Shown here one piece after another: positions 44,033 through 53,589 of a DNA stretch of 64,000 nucleotides (positions are counted from its first letter, which is position 1; the number at the start of each line of letters is the position of its first letter). The stretch lies in contig WGLR01000014.1 in the NCBI GenBank assembly GCA_016125475.1, forward strand, positions 1 through 64,000, written 5' to 3'. Position numbers and translations under genes: made by a program. Source of the stretch: Betaproteobacteria bacterium (GTDB lineage: Bacteria; Pseudomonadota; Gammaproteobacteria; Burkholderiales; Ga0077523). The notes below the pieces were generated by a model. The model ran no database searches and was not told the DNA's origin. It worked only from the letters and a program-made list of their open reading frames with translations.

Positions 44033-44955
44033 GAATAGTTGTCCCGTGCGTGGCTCATCAGGTGGATGAAGACGTCCTCGAGCGTCGCGCTGCTTTGCGT
44101 CCACTCGAAATCACCGGTCTTGCGCAGGTCGCGCGTGAGCCGCTCGACCTCTCCGGCATCGGTCCCGATCACGTGCAGCTTGGATCCGAACGGTGTCACC
44201 TGCACGGCCGGTGCGAGCCCGCGCAGACGGGCCTCGAGTTCCGCCAGGTCCGCACCCGACACGGTCCAGGTCACGAGCCCCTGGCTGTCGATCACTTCCT
44301 GGGCGGTTCCCGAAACGAGCAGCTCGCCGTAGGCGATGTACGCGAGCCGGTGACAGCGCTCGGCCTCGTCCATGTAATGCGTGGCGACGAGCACCGAGAT
44401 GCCTGCAGCCGCGAGTTCGTGGATCTCGGCCCAGAAATCCCGCCGGGCCTTGGGGTCGACGCCGGCCGTGGGCTCGTCCAGCAACAGAAGCTTCGGCTCG
44501 TGGAGCATGCAGGCCGCGAGCGCGAGGCGCTGCTTCCAGCCGCCCGACAGGGTGCCCGCGAGCTGGTTCTGGCGCGCCAGCAGACCGAGCCGGTCGAGCG
44601 CGTTCCGGACCGTCTCCCGACGGCGCTTCATGCCGTACATGCGCGCGATGAAATCGAGGTTCTCGCGGATGGAGAGGTCTTCCCAGAGCGAAAAGCGCTG
44701 CGTCATGTAGCCGACTTCCCGCTTGATCTCCGCGCTCTCGCGCAGGATGTCGCGCCCGAGACAGGTCCCCGACCCGGAATCCGGCGTGAGCAGTCCGCAC
44801 AGCATGCGGATGGAAGTCGTCTTGCCGCTCCCGTTCGGGCCGAGAAAGCCGTAGATCTCGCCCTTGCGCACGCGGAGCGCGAAATCCTTCACGACGCGCC
44901 GGCCGCCGAAGCTCTTGTTCAGCCCCTGGACGTCGATCGCGAGTTCACCGTTCAT
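44029..44955 (-). CDS. ABC transporter ATP-binding protein (YbhF-like, single NBD)
   Basis: GFLGPNGSGKTTSIRMLCGLL, LSGGWKQRLALAACMLHEPKLLLLDEPTAGVDP. Confidence 0.93.
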   Translation of the reverse strand: MNGELAIDVQGLNKSFGGRRVVKDFALRVRKGEIYGFLGPNGSGKTTSIRMLCGLLTPDSGSGTCLGRDILRESAEIKREVGYMTQRFSLWEDLSIRENLDFIARMYGMKRRRETVRNALDRLGLLARQNQLAGTLSGGWKQRLALAACMLHEPKLLLLDEPTAGVDPKARRDFWAEIHELAAAGISVLVATHYMDEAERCHRLAYIAYGELLVSGTAQEVIDSQGLVTWTVSGADLAELEARLRGLAPAVQVTPFGSKLHVIGTDAGEVERLTRDLRKTGDFEWTQSSATLEDVFIHLMSHARDNYS

Positions 44956-45920
44956 CGGCCGGCGACCTCCACGTCCACGGGCTGACCGGGATTCAGCGTG
45001 CCAGCCCGGGAGGCGTCGACGGCGGCCTCCACGAGGAACACCAGCTTCGCGCGCGACTTCCGGCTGTAGATCACGGGGGGCGTGAATTCGGCCTGCGTCG
45101 AAACGTACGAGACGGTCGCGTCGATGGTGGCCGCACAGCCGTCACAGTGGGCCACGACCTTCAGGCCGGGCCGGAAACCCGACACCGCCGCCTCGGGCAC
45201 GAAGAAGCGCAGCTTCACGTTGCCAGGCGGAAGCAGACTCACGACAGGTCGTCCCGCCGCGACCCACTCGCCCTCGACGTAAAAGGTGTCGTGCACCCTC
45301 GCATCGGCGGTCGCCCGCATCGCCCGCTGGTCGAGACGCCACTTCGCCTGATCCACCACGGCCTGCGCCGCCTCGGCGTCGGCCCGGGCCGCGGCAACCT
45401 CCTTCGGCCGTCCCACACTGTCGTGCGCGAGGCGCAGTCGCGCCTGCACCTCCGCCACGCGCGCCTCGTCCCGGGCGAGGTTCGCACGCGACTCGTCGAG
45501 TTTCGCCCCCGATATGAAACCCTTCGCGAACAGCGCCTGGTCACGCCGCAGCTGGTCGGCCGAGAGTCGCCGTGAGGCCCCTGCCTGGTCGGCCTGCGCC
45601 CGCAGCGCCGCGACCTCGGGCCGTCTCTGGGCGGCATGGAGGTTGGCGAGCCGCTCCTGCGCGGCCCGGAGCCGGTCGCGGGCCTCCTGCTCCGCGGCCA
45701 ACTCGTTTTCCTGCTCGAGCGCGAAGAGCGCGTCGCCGTCGTGCACTTCGCCCCCTCGCGCGACCGACAGCCGGTCCAGCCGGCCCGCGTACGGCGCGGC
45801 GACGAGCACGTACTCACCCTCGACGTAGCCGTAATAGCGCGGGGCCTGCGGCGTGTCACGACCGCACGCTGCGAGGGTGAGCACCAGGGGAATGGCCAGG
45901 AATGCCGACAGTCGTTTCAT
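44952..45920 (-). CDS. HlyD-family membrane-fusion protein/lipoprotein (YbhG-like)
   Basis: MKRLSAFLAIPLVLTLAACGRD lipobox, AAPYAGRLDRLSVARGGEVHDGDALFALEQENE, coiled coil; 4-nt overlaps on both sides. Confidence 0.9.
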   Translation of the reverse strand: MKRLSAFLAIPLVLTLAACGRDTPQAPRYYGYVEGEYVLVAAPYAGRLDRLSVARGGEVHDGDALFALEQENELAAEQEARDRLRAAQERLANLHAAQRRPEVAALRAQADQAGASRRLSADQLRRDQALFAKGFISGAKLDESRANLARDEARVAEVQARLRLAHDSVGRPKEVAAARADAEAAQAVVDQAKWRLDQRAMRATADARVHDTFYVEGEWVAAGRPVVSLLPPGNVKLRFFVPEAAVSGFRPGLKVVAHCDGCAATIDATVSYVSTQAEFTPPVIYSRKSRAKLVFLVEAAVDASRAGTLNPGQPVDVEVAGR

Positions 45921-46561
45921 CTCGTGCTCCGACGGGCCGATCGACCCCGAGTGTTCGACGAGGGTTCCGTCACCGTGTCGCCGGCGAGCACCCGGGCCAC
46001 GCCGAGCCTCACCACGCTCCGACAGTCGGCCCGTGCCGCCTCGTCGTCCTGCGCGACGTTCAGGACGGCCGCGCCGACGACCATCGCGTGGAACGCCGTC
46101 ACGTCACCGGTGTCCGCCCGTGCCCCGATCGCGCGTGCGATCTCCGCGAGCGTGGCGCGCACACGCCCCACCAGCTCGCGCAGAAACGCCTTGATGCGCG
46201 GATCCTCGTCCGACGCCACCACGAGCCCGAGCATGACTCGCGCGCGCCGTCCGTCCGCGACGACCTCGCCGAGCGCCTCGCCGAGCGTCGCAGCGTTCAG
46301 GCTGCCCTCGGCGACACCGACGGAGACCTGACCGAGCGTCGAGGACACGAAGTGCATGGCCACGGCCATCAGCAGATCCGCCCTCGTCCGGAAATAGTAG
46401 GTGAGGTGACTCTGGCGAACACCCGCCCGGCGCGCGACCTTGGGCTGCGTGAGCTCGTTCACGCCCTGGTCCGCGAGCAGGTCCAGCGCGGACTCGAGGA
46501 TGCGCGTGCGAACGTCCGTTGCGCCATCACCGGACGGGATAATCGTCGAATTGGTAGCCAT
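45917..46561 (-). CDS. TetR-family transcriptional regulator
   Basis: DVRTRILESALDLLADQGVNELTQPKVARRAGVRQSHLTYYFRTRADLLMAVAM (TetR HTH); ATG 46561 or 46570. Confidence 0.92.
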   Translation of the reverse strand: MATNSTIIPSGDGATDVRTRILESALDLLADQGVNELTQPKVARRAGVRQSHLTYYFRTRADLLMAVAMHFVSSTLGQVSVGVAEGSLNAATLGEALGEVVADGRRARVMLGLVVASDEDPRIKAFLRELVGRVRATLAEIARAIGARADTGDVTAFHAMVVGAAVLNVAQDDEAARADCRSVVRLGVARVLAGDTVTEPSSNTRGRSARRSTR

Positions 46562-46588
46562 ACCAAACATTCTTGGTACATTTACCAA
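46551..46588. promoter_or_regulatory. Two identical 16-bp palindromes, putative TetR operators
   Basis: TTGGTA-GCCA-TACCAA (46551-46566) and TTGGTA-CATT-TACCAA (46573-46588), 22 bp centre to centre, overlapping the tetR start. Confidence 0.85.
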
Positions 46589-46700
46589 ACCTGTCAACCT
46601 CCGCGTGCGTGTCAGTCCGGCACAGGGGCACGGCAGCGCTTGGGAGCGCCGGGGCTGCATGCGACAATGGCATGACATCCCGCCTCCGCGACGACAGGTC

Positions 46701-47891
46701 ATGACGCACTCCCTCACCGCCCGCCCCGAAGTCCTCCGTCTGCGCAGCTCCAAGATCCGTGAAGTGGCGAACGCGGGCATGGGCCGGAAGGACGTCGTCG
46801 CGTTCTGGTTCGGGGAACCCGACGAGGTGACGCCGGAATTCATACGACGGGCCGCGATCGAGGCCCTCGAGGACGGAGACACGTTCTACACGCAGAACCT
46901 CGGCGTGCCCGCACTGCGCGAGACGATCGCGACGTACGTGTCCGGACTCCACCGCCCGACCACCGTCGACGAGATCGCCGTGACCAATTCGGGCATGTCG
47001 GCGCTCATGCTCGTGACCCAGGCACTCGTCGGCCCCGGCGACCGCACCGTGATCGTGACGCCGCTCTGGCCCAATCTCGTCGAGATCCCGAAGATCCTCG
47101 GCGCCGAAGCCGTCACGGTCCCCCTCTCGTTCTCGCGGGAAGGCTGGCATCTCGACCTCGACCGTCTGCTCGACGCCCTCACGCCGTCGACGCGCGTCCT
47201 CTATCTCAATGCGCCGAACAATCCGACCGGCTGGACCATCGACGCGACGTCGCAGCGCGCGATCCTGGAACACTGCCAGCGGCACGGCATCTGGATCCTC
47301 GCGGACGATGCCTACGAGCGCCTCTACTTCGGTGCGGGTGACGGCGAAACCCCTCCGGTCGCTCCGTCGTTTCTCGACATCGCTGGCGCCGGGGATCGCG
47401 TCGTGAGCACGAACACGTTCTCGAAGTCGTGGCTGATGACCGGATTCCGCCTCGGCTGGATCACTGCCCCCCCTCCGCTCGTGACGGAACTCGCGAAGCT
47501 CATCGAGTACAACACGTCCTGCGCGCCCGGCTTCATCCAGCGCGCGGGCATCACCGCGATCCGCGAAGGCGAAGGCGTGATCGCGCGCACGCGTGCGCGC
47601 TTCATGACGGCACGCGACCACCTCGTGCGACGGCTCAATGCACTGCCCGGCATCGATGCCGCGCTGCCGTCCGGCGCCATGTACGCGTTCTTCCGCGTGG
47701 AAGGCATGCGCGACAGCCTCGCGTTCTGCAAGCGACTCGTGGCGGAGCACGGACTGGGCCTCGCACCGGGCATCGCGTTCGGCCCGGAGGGTGAGGGCTT
47801 CGTGCGGTGGTGCTTCGCGTCGGACACCGCACGCCTCGACGAGGGCCTGGAACGCCTCGAACGCGGACTGCGCTTCAGACACGCCGCGTGA
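46701..47891 (+). CDS. PLP-dependent class I/II aminotransferase
   Basis: FGEPDEVTPEFIRRAA, LYLNAPNNPTGW, ILADDAYERLYF, STNTFSKSWLMTGFRLGW. Confidence 0.94.
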   Translation: MTHSLTARPEVLRLRSSKIREVANAGMGRKDVVAFWFGEPDEVTPEFIRRAAIEALEDGDTFYTQNLGVPALRETIATYVSGLHRPTTVDEIAVTNSGMSALMLVTQALVGPGDRTVIVTPLWPNLVEIPKILGAEAVTVPLSFSREGWHLDLDRLLDALTPSTRVLYLNAPNNPTGWTIDATSQRAILEHCQRHGIWILADDAYERLYFGAGDGETPPVAPSFLDIAGAGDRVVSTNTFSKSWLMTGFRLGWITAPPPLVTELAKLIEYNTSCAPGFIQRAGITAIREGEGVIARTRARFMTARDHLVRRLNALPGIDAALPSGAMYAFFRVEGMRDSLAFCKRLVAEHGLGLAPGIAFGPEGEGFVRWCFASDTARLDEGLERLERGLRFRHAA

Positions 47892-48907
47892 AATCCGTTC
47901 CGGCCGAAGCGACGCGGCACGACGTCGCCGCCTGGATTCTCGCAGGCGTCGCACTCTTCTCCGTCCTGCATCTGCGCCTGCTGCCCGCCCTGCTCGCAGG
48001 CCTGCTCGTCGCGGAACTCGTGCACGTCATCGTGCCGCGGCTGCGCATCTTCCGGATCAGCGGCCCGCGCGGAAGGCTGGTCGCGGTCGCGCTGCTCGCG
48101 GTCGTGATCTCTTCGCTCATCACCGTAGGCATCATCGCGCTCGTCGCATTCTTCCGCAGCGACGCGGGCAGCCTCTCGACACTGCTCGCGAAGATGGCCG
48201 ACATCGTCGACGCCGCGCGGGACAAGCTGCCCGTCTGGATCGGCGACAAGCTGCCGGACGACGCCGAGTCCCTGCGCGTGGCGTTCACGGACTGGCTGCG
48301 CACCCACGCGGACACCATTCAGGTGGCCGGCGCCACGCTCGGGATCACGCTCACGCAGATCCTCGTCGGTCTGGTGATCGGGGCGCTGGTCGCCCTGCGC
48401 GAGGTGCAGACGAGCCGCAGCCCCGGTCCGCTCGCGGCAGCCATGGCCGCCCGCATCATCGCGTTCGGCGAGGCGTTTCGCCGCATCGTGTTCGCGCAGG
48501 TCCGGATCTCCGCACTGAACACCACGCTCACGGCGGTCTACCTCATGGTCGTGCTGCCTTCGCTCGGCGTCCACCTGCCGCTGCGCAAGACGATGATCGC
48601 CGTGACGTTCTTCATCGGCCTCATGCCGATCATCGGCAACCTGATCTCGAACACCGTGATCGTGATCGTGAGCCTGTCGCACTCGCTCGGCGTCGCCCTC
48701 GGATCGCTCGGCTACCTCATCCTGATCCACAAGCTCGAATATTTCATCAACGCGCGGATCGTGGGCACACAGATCCACTCGAAGGCCTGGGAACTCCTGA
48801 TCGCCATGCTCGTGATGGAGGCCGCATTCGGAATTCCCGGCGTGATCGCCGCCCCCATCTACTACGGTTACATCAAGTACGAACTCGCCAAGCGTCGCCT
48901 CCTGTGA
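47888..48907 (+). CDS. AI-2E family transporter (PF01594-like)
   Basis: Multiple TM; ...LGVHLPLRKTMIAVTFFIGLMPIIGNLISNTVIVIVSLSHSLGVALGSLGYLILIHKLEYFINARIVGTQI; GTG start overlaps the previous stop. Confidence 0.8.
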   Translation: MKSVPAEATRHDVAAWILAGVALFSVLHLRLLPALLAGLLVAELVHVIVPRLRIFRISGPRGRLVAVALLAVVISSLITVGIIALVAFFRSDAGSLSTLLAKMADIVDAARDKLPVWIGDKLPDDAESLRVAFTDWLRTHADTIQVAGATLGITLTQILVGLVIGALVALREVQTSRSPGPLAAAMAARIIAFGEAFRRIVFAQVRISALNTTLTAVYLMVVLPSLGVHLPLRKTMIAVTFFIGLMPIIGNLISNTVIVIVSLSHSLGVALGSLGYLILIHKLEYFINARIVGTQIHSKAWELLIAMLVMEAAFGIPGVIAAPIYYGYIKYELAKRRLL

Positions 48908-49010
48908 GGTGAGCGTCCGCGCACGCGGGACCTCCCGTTCATGGGACAATCGACCGAGTCGCGCGCCTGCCCGCGACCCGCACTCCATCACGCGAATTCC
49001 CGGATTGCCC

Positions 49011-49667
49011 ATGAAGGTTCTCGTCGTACCCGTCACGCCATTCCAGCAGAACTGCTCCGTGCTCGTCTGCGAGCGCACCCGCAAGGCCGCGATCGTCGAT
49101 CCGGGCGGAGACCTGGATCGCATCGTGAACGCCGTCGAGGCTCAGGGCGCTACGCCCGAGAAGATCCTGCTCACGCATGGACACATCGATCACTGCGGCG
49201 GCACGGCCGAGCTCGCCGCCCGCCTCGGCATCCCCGTCGAGGGGCCGCAGCACGAGGACGCCTTCTGGATCGACCAGCTCCCCGAACAGGGCCGGATGTT
49301 CGGGTTTCCGAGACTGTCCGCATTCACGCCCGACCGCTGGCTCGAAGGGGGTGACACCGTGCGTTTCGGCGAACAGGAAATGACGGTGCGTTTCTGCCCC
49401 GGGCACACGCCGGGCCACGTGATCTTCTTCCATCCGCACGACCGTGTCGCGTTCGTGGGCGACGTCCTGTTCCACGGCTCGATCGGACGCACCGACTTCC
49501 CGCGCGGAGACCTGGAAACTCTGCTCGGCTCCATCGTGTCCCAGCTCTGGCCGCTCGGTGACGACGTGACGTTCGTACCCGGCCACGGCCCCGCGTCGAC
49601 GTTCGGCGAGGAACGCCGGTCCAATCCGTTCGTGTCGGACGCCGCGCTCGCGCGTCACGGCGCCTGA
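49011..49667 (+). CDS. MBL-fold metallo-hydrolase (glyoxalase II-like)
   Basis: LTHGHIDHCGG, CPGHTPGHVIFF, FVGDVLFHGSIGRTDFP, FVPGHGPASTFGEER. Confidence 0.94.
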   Translation: MKVLVVPVTPFQQNCSVLVCERTRKAAIVDPGGDLDRIVNAVEAQGATPEKILLTHGHIDHCGGTAELAARLGIPVEGPQHEDAFWIDQLPEQGRMFGFPRLSAFTPDRWLEGGDTVRFGEQEMTVRFCPGHTPGHVIFFHPHDRVAFVGDVLFHGSIGRTDFPRGDLETLLGSIVSQLWPLGDDVTFVPGHGPASTFGEERRSNPFVSDAALARHGA

Positions 49668-49747
49668 ACCGCGGCATGCGGGACCCGACGACCCCGAACC
49701 GTCCTAACATGGAAACCTGACTGCACGACCGAACCCGAGCCGACATC

Positions 49748-50704
49748 ATGCGCCTGCCCCCCCTCGACCAGCTTCAGAACGCTGCCGACATCGTCTACCG
49801 CTCGATGCTGCCGACCCCCCAGTACAGCTGGCCGCTGCTCAACGCGCGCGTGGGCGCCGAGGTCTGGCTCAAGCACGAGAACCACACGCCCGTCGGGGCC
49901 TTCAAGATCCGTGGTGGCCTCGTGTATTTCCACGAACTCGCCGCCGGGCCGAAGCCGCGCGGCGTCGTGACCGCGACCCGTGGCAATCACGGACAGTCCG
50001 TCGCGTTCGCGGCACGCAAGTACGAGATCCCCGCGACGATCGTGGTGCCTCACGGCAACAGCCGCGAGAAGAACGAGGCGATGAAGGCGCTCGGCGTCAG
50101 GCTCGTCGAGCACGGCGACGACTTTCAGGCTGCCCGCGAGCACGCCGTCTCCCTCGCCGAGTCGGAAGGCCTGCACATGGTGCCGTCCTTCCACCCCTAT
50201 CTCGTGAAAGGGGTCGCGAGCTACGCCCTCGAGATGCTGAACTCGGTGGCCGACCTGGACGTGCTCTACGTGCCGATCGGGCTCGGCTCCGGGATCTGCG
50301 GGGCGGTCGCCGTACGCGAGGCGCTCGGGCTCGCGACGGAGATCGTCGGCGTCTGTTCGGCCGACGCGCCGGCCTACGCGCGGTCCTTCGAGTACAAGGA
50401 AGCCGTGGAGCGGCCCGTGCGCACGCAGCTCGCCGACGGACTCGCGTGCCGGGTTCCGGAGAAGTCCGCGCTCGAGACGATCCTACGGCACGTGTCGCGG
50501 ATCGTCGAGGTCACCGACGAGGAAGTCGCTCAGGCGATGCGGCTCCTGTTCTCATCGACGCACAACGTCGCGGAGGGAGCGGGGGCCGCCGCCGTCGCGG
50601 CGATCGTCCAGGAGCGAACCGAGATCGCGGGTCGCCGTGTCGGCGCCGTGCTCTGCGGCGGCAACGTCGACCGCGACGTGTTCGCGAGCATTCTCGCGGG
50701 CTGA
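49748..50704 (+). CDS. Threonine/serine dehydratase-like PLP enzyme
   Basis: EVWLKHENHTPVGAFKIRGGLVYF, TATRGNHGQSVAFAARKY, YVPIGLGSGICGAVAV, AEGAGAAAVAAI. Confidence 0.92.
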   Translation: MRLPPLDQLQNAADIVYRSMLPTPQYSWPLLNARVGAEVWLKHENHTPVGAFKIRGGLVYFHELAAGPKPRGVVTATRGNHGQSVAFAARKYEIPATIVVPHGNSREKNEAMKALGVRLVEHGDDFQAAREHAVSLAESEGLHMVPSFHPYLVKGVASYALEMLNSVADLDVLYVPIGLGSGICGAVAVREALGLATEIVGVCSADAPAYARSFEYKEAVERPVRTQLADGLACRVPEKSALETILRHVSRIVEVTDEEVAQAMRLLFSSTHNVAEGAGAAAVAAIVQERTEIAGRRVGAVLCGGNVDRDVFASILAG

Positions 50705-50755
50705 GCGCAGGGTCAGCCGGCCCGCGCCCGCCCGCATGCGACGAAGGAGTACACG

Positions 50756-52705
50756 ATGCACGACCCCGCCGACCGGGTTGCCAACACGTCCGGCAACCGG
50801 TCCTTCGACGACGTCCTGCGCGTCGACCGCCAGCGCCGGCGCCTGATCGCGGGCGGTCTCGGCGCGACCGCGGCTGCCTTCGTGGGCCTGCCACCTCGCG
50901 CGGCACACGCGACGATCGGCGAGCCGCCCGTCACGTTTCGTGCCGTGCCGGTGTCGACCGAGGACACCGTCCACGTGCCCGAGGGCTACGTCGCCGAAGT
51001 GCTCTTCGCGTGGGGGGATCCGGTCTCGAACGGCCCTGCCTTCGCGCAGGATGCGAGTCAGTCGGCGGAGGATCAGGCCCTGCAGGCCGGCATGCATCAC
51101 GACGGCATGCACTACTTCCCGCTGCCGCCGGATCCCGGCGAGCGCAATCGCGGACTGCTCGCCGTGAATCACGAATACACGGACGACGGCCTGCTGCACC
51201 CGGACGGCATGAAGACCTGGACGGCCGCGAAGGTCCGGAAGTCCCAGATGGCCCATGGCGTGTCGATCATCGAGATCCGCCAGCGCGGCGACCGCCGGTG
51301 GGAAGTCGTGCGCCCCTCGCGCCACGCGCGCCGTATCACGGCGGCCACGCCGATGAGGCTCTCGGGGCCGGCGGCCGGTCACGAACGGCTTCGCACGGCC
51401 GCCGACCCGGACGGCAGTCGCGTGCTCGGGACGCTGAACAACTGCTCGAACGGCTGGACGCCCTGGGGAACCTACCTCACGTGCGAGGAGAACTTCTACG
51501 CGTACTTCGTGAACCGTGGCCGGATTCCGGCGGACCAGCAGCGTTACGGGATCACCGCCAACGGGTTCGGATACCGCTGGCACGAGCACGACGACCGCTT
51601 CGACGCGGCGGCACATCCGAACGAACCGAACCGCTTCGGCTGGGTCGTCGAGATCGACCCCTTCGATCCGGACTCCGTGCCCGTGAAGCGCACGGCGCTC
51701 GGGCGCATCAGCCACGAAGGCGCGGTGCCCGCGATCGCGCGCGACGGCCGTGTCGTGGTCTACCTGGGCGACGACCAGCGCAACGAGTACCTGTACAAGT
51801 TCGTGTCCCGCGGTCGCTACGATCCCGAAGGCGGACGCGCCAATCGGGACCTGCTCGACGAGGGAACGCTGTACGTCGCGCGGTTCGACGACGACGGTAC
51901 GGGGCGCTGGATTCCCCTCGTGCACGGCGGCAACGGTCTGACGCCGGAACACGGATTCCGCGACCAGGCCGAGGTGCTGATCCGCACGCGCCAGGCCGCC
52001 GACCGGGTCGGCGCGACGATGATGGACCGGCCCGAGTGGATTGCGGTGCAGCCGGGCACCGGCCACGTCTACTGCTCGCTCACGAACAACAATCACCGCG
52101 GCGGAACAACGGGCAATGCACCGGACGGCACGACGCGTTCGGGCTCGGCGAGGCCTCCGGTGGACGCCGCGAATCCTCGCCCCGACAACGTCTTCGGACA
52201 CATCGTCCGCTGGCGGGAAGACCGGGACGACGCCAGCGCCACGACCTTTGCGTGGGACGTCTTCGTGCAGTGCGGAGACCCCGGGAGCGCGGACCCCGCG
52301 CGTCGCGGCAACGTACAGGGCGACCAGTTCGCGAACCCGGACGGCCTGTGGTTCGATCCGGACGGTCGCCTCTGGATCGAGACCGACATCTCTTCCAGGG
52401 AACTCGGCATCGGAGAGTTCGCGGTGATGGGGAACAACGCCATGCTCTGCGCCGACCCGGCCACCGGCCTCGTGCACCGTTTCCTCACAGGCCCGCGCGG
52501 CTGCGAGATCACCGGACTCACCCAGCCCCAGGATCAGCGCACGCTGTTCGTGAACATCCAGCACCCCGGCGAAAGCCCGGACGGTCGCAGCGACCCGGAT
52601 CATCCCAAGGCAGTGAGTGCCTGGCCCGATGGCACGGCCGGCGGACGTCCCCGGTCCGCGACGCTCGCGATCCGACGCGAGGACGACGGCATCATCGGAA
52701 CCTGA
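50756..52705 (+). CDS. PhoX-family (DUF839) phosphatase with Tat-like signal
   Basis: DRQRRRLIAGGLGATAAAFVGLPPRAAHA; NNCSNGWTPWGTYLTCEENFYAYF; ISHEGAVPAIARDGRVVVYLGDDQRNEYLYKFVSRG; EWIAVQPGTGHVYCSLTNN. Confidence 0.92.
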   Translation: MHDPADRVANTSGNRSFDDVLRVDRQRRRLIAGGLGATAAAFVGLPPRAAHATIGEPPVTFRAVPVSTEDTVHVPEGYVAEVLFAWGDPVSNGPAFAQDASQSAEDQALQAGMHHDGMHYFPLPPDPGERNRGLLAVNHEYTDDGLLHPDGMKTWTAAKVRKSQMAHGVSIIEIRQRGDRRWEVVRPSRHARRITAATPMRLSGPAAGHERLRTAADPDGSRVLGTLNNCSNGWTPWGTYLTCEENFYAYFVNRGRIPADQQRYGITANGFGYRWHEHDDRFDAAAHPNEPNRFGWVVEIDPFDPDSVPVKRTALGRISHEGAVPAIARDGRVVVYLGDDQRNEYLYKFVSRGRYDPEGGRANRDLLDEGTLYVARFDDDGTGRWIPLVHGGNGLTPEHGFRDQAEVLIRTRQAADRVGATMMDRPEWIAVQPGTGHVYCSLTNNNHRGGTTGNAPDGTTRSGSARPPVDAANPRPDNVFGHIVRWREDRDDASATTFAWDVFVQCGDPGSADPARRGNVQGDQFANPDGLWFDPDGRLWIETDISSRELGIGEFAVMGNNAMLCADPATGLVHRFLTGPRGCEITGLTQPQDQRTLFVNIQHPGESPDGRSDPDHPKAVSAWPDGTAGGRPRSATLAIRREDDGIIGT

Positions 52706-52712
52706 CGCGGCG

Positions 52713-53573
52713 TCAGCGCGGGACGAAGCGGCGCCCGTAGAGCATCGCGGGCACGAGCACGCCCGCCTGCACGACGAAGAACACCACCGCGAACGCGAGG
52801 AACTCCAGGCTCGCGAGCACGTTCAGCGCAACCAGGGTCGCGACGCTCAGGCTGCGCGACGGGAATCCAGCAACCATCGCGACCGTCTCGCCGGCGGTGC
52901 ATCGAAGCACCCGGGCAACGACGAGCCCCAGCGCGACGGCCATCGCGGTAAACACCAGGGCGGCCACCACGATCGCGCGGAGGTTCGAGGCGATCGCGTC
53001 GGCCTGCGTCGCCATCACGGTCACCAGCAGCACCACGAGTGCCGCGAGGCTCGCACGTTGCAGCGGAACACGACAACGCGCCGCGAAACGCGGCGCGCGG
53101 TGACGGATCAGCATGCCTGCTCCGATCGGCAGCAGGATGCCCGTGACCACCTGACGCATGACGGGCCCGACCGGAAGGCGTGCGCGCGAGGAATCGCCAT
53201 CCAGCAGGAGGTCGAAGCCCAGCGACGCGATCCAGGGCGTCGTCACGAGCGCGGTCACGCTGGAGACGGCAGTGAGGGTGACCGACAGCGCGACGTCCGA
53301 TCGTGCGAGCAGACAGTAGAAGCTGGAGATCGTCGCCTGCGGCGCGGCCGCGACGAGAATCAATCCTCCTGCCACGACCGGGTCCGGACGCAGCAGGACG
53401 ATGATCGTCGCCCCCGCGATCGGCAGCAGCAGCGTCTGCGCGCCGAGCGCGAGACCCACGTGCGCCGGGTAGTGAAGCACGCGCGCGAGGTCGGCCCGCG
53501 TGAGTTCGAGACCGACGACCGTCATCGCGAACACGATGATGCCCTGCAGACCGCCGTGGACGAGAGCATCCAT
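52713..53573 (-). CDS. Bile acid:sodium symporter (SBF/BASS)-like membrane protein
   Basis: GLQGIIVFAMTVVGLELTRADLARVLHYPAHVGLALGAQTLLLPI; AGGLILVAAAPQATISSFYCLLARSDVALSVTLTAVSS. Confidence 0.8.
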   Translation of the reverse strand: MDALVHGGLQGIIVFAMTVVGLELTRADLARVLHYPAHVGLALGAQTLLLPIAGATIIVLLRPDPVVAGGLILVAAAPQATISSFYCLLARSDVALSVTLTAVSSVTALVTTPWIASLGFDLLLDGDSSRARLPVGPVMRQVVTGILLPIGAGMLIRHRAPRFAARCRVPLQRASLAALVVLLVTVMATQADAIASNLRAIVVAALVFTAMAVALGLVVARVLRCTAGETVAMVAGFPSRSLSVATLVALNVLASLEFLAFAVVFFVVQAGVLVPAMLYGRRFVPR

Positions 53574-53589
53574 CGGGCCTGTCCGGACG

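Noticed and set aside
50705-50755. Classical Pho box (CTGTCAT-N4-CTGTCAT) upstream of phoX
   Set aside because: No match found upstream of phoX, phnD or the phosphoesterase on reading; only the non-consensus 11-bp repeat at 56345 was kept, as a low-confidence finding.
50552-52603. 683-aa minus ORF opposite PhoX, and 56316..58361 minus ORF (681 aa)
   Set aside because: Antisense shadows of PhoX-like genes; codon composition reflects the opposite strand.
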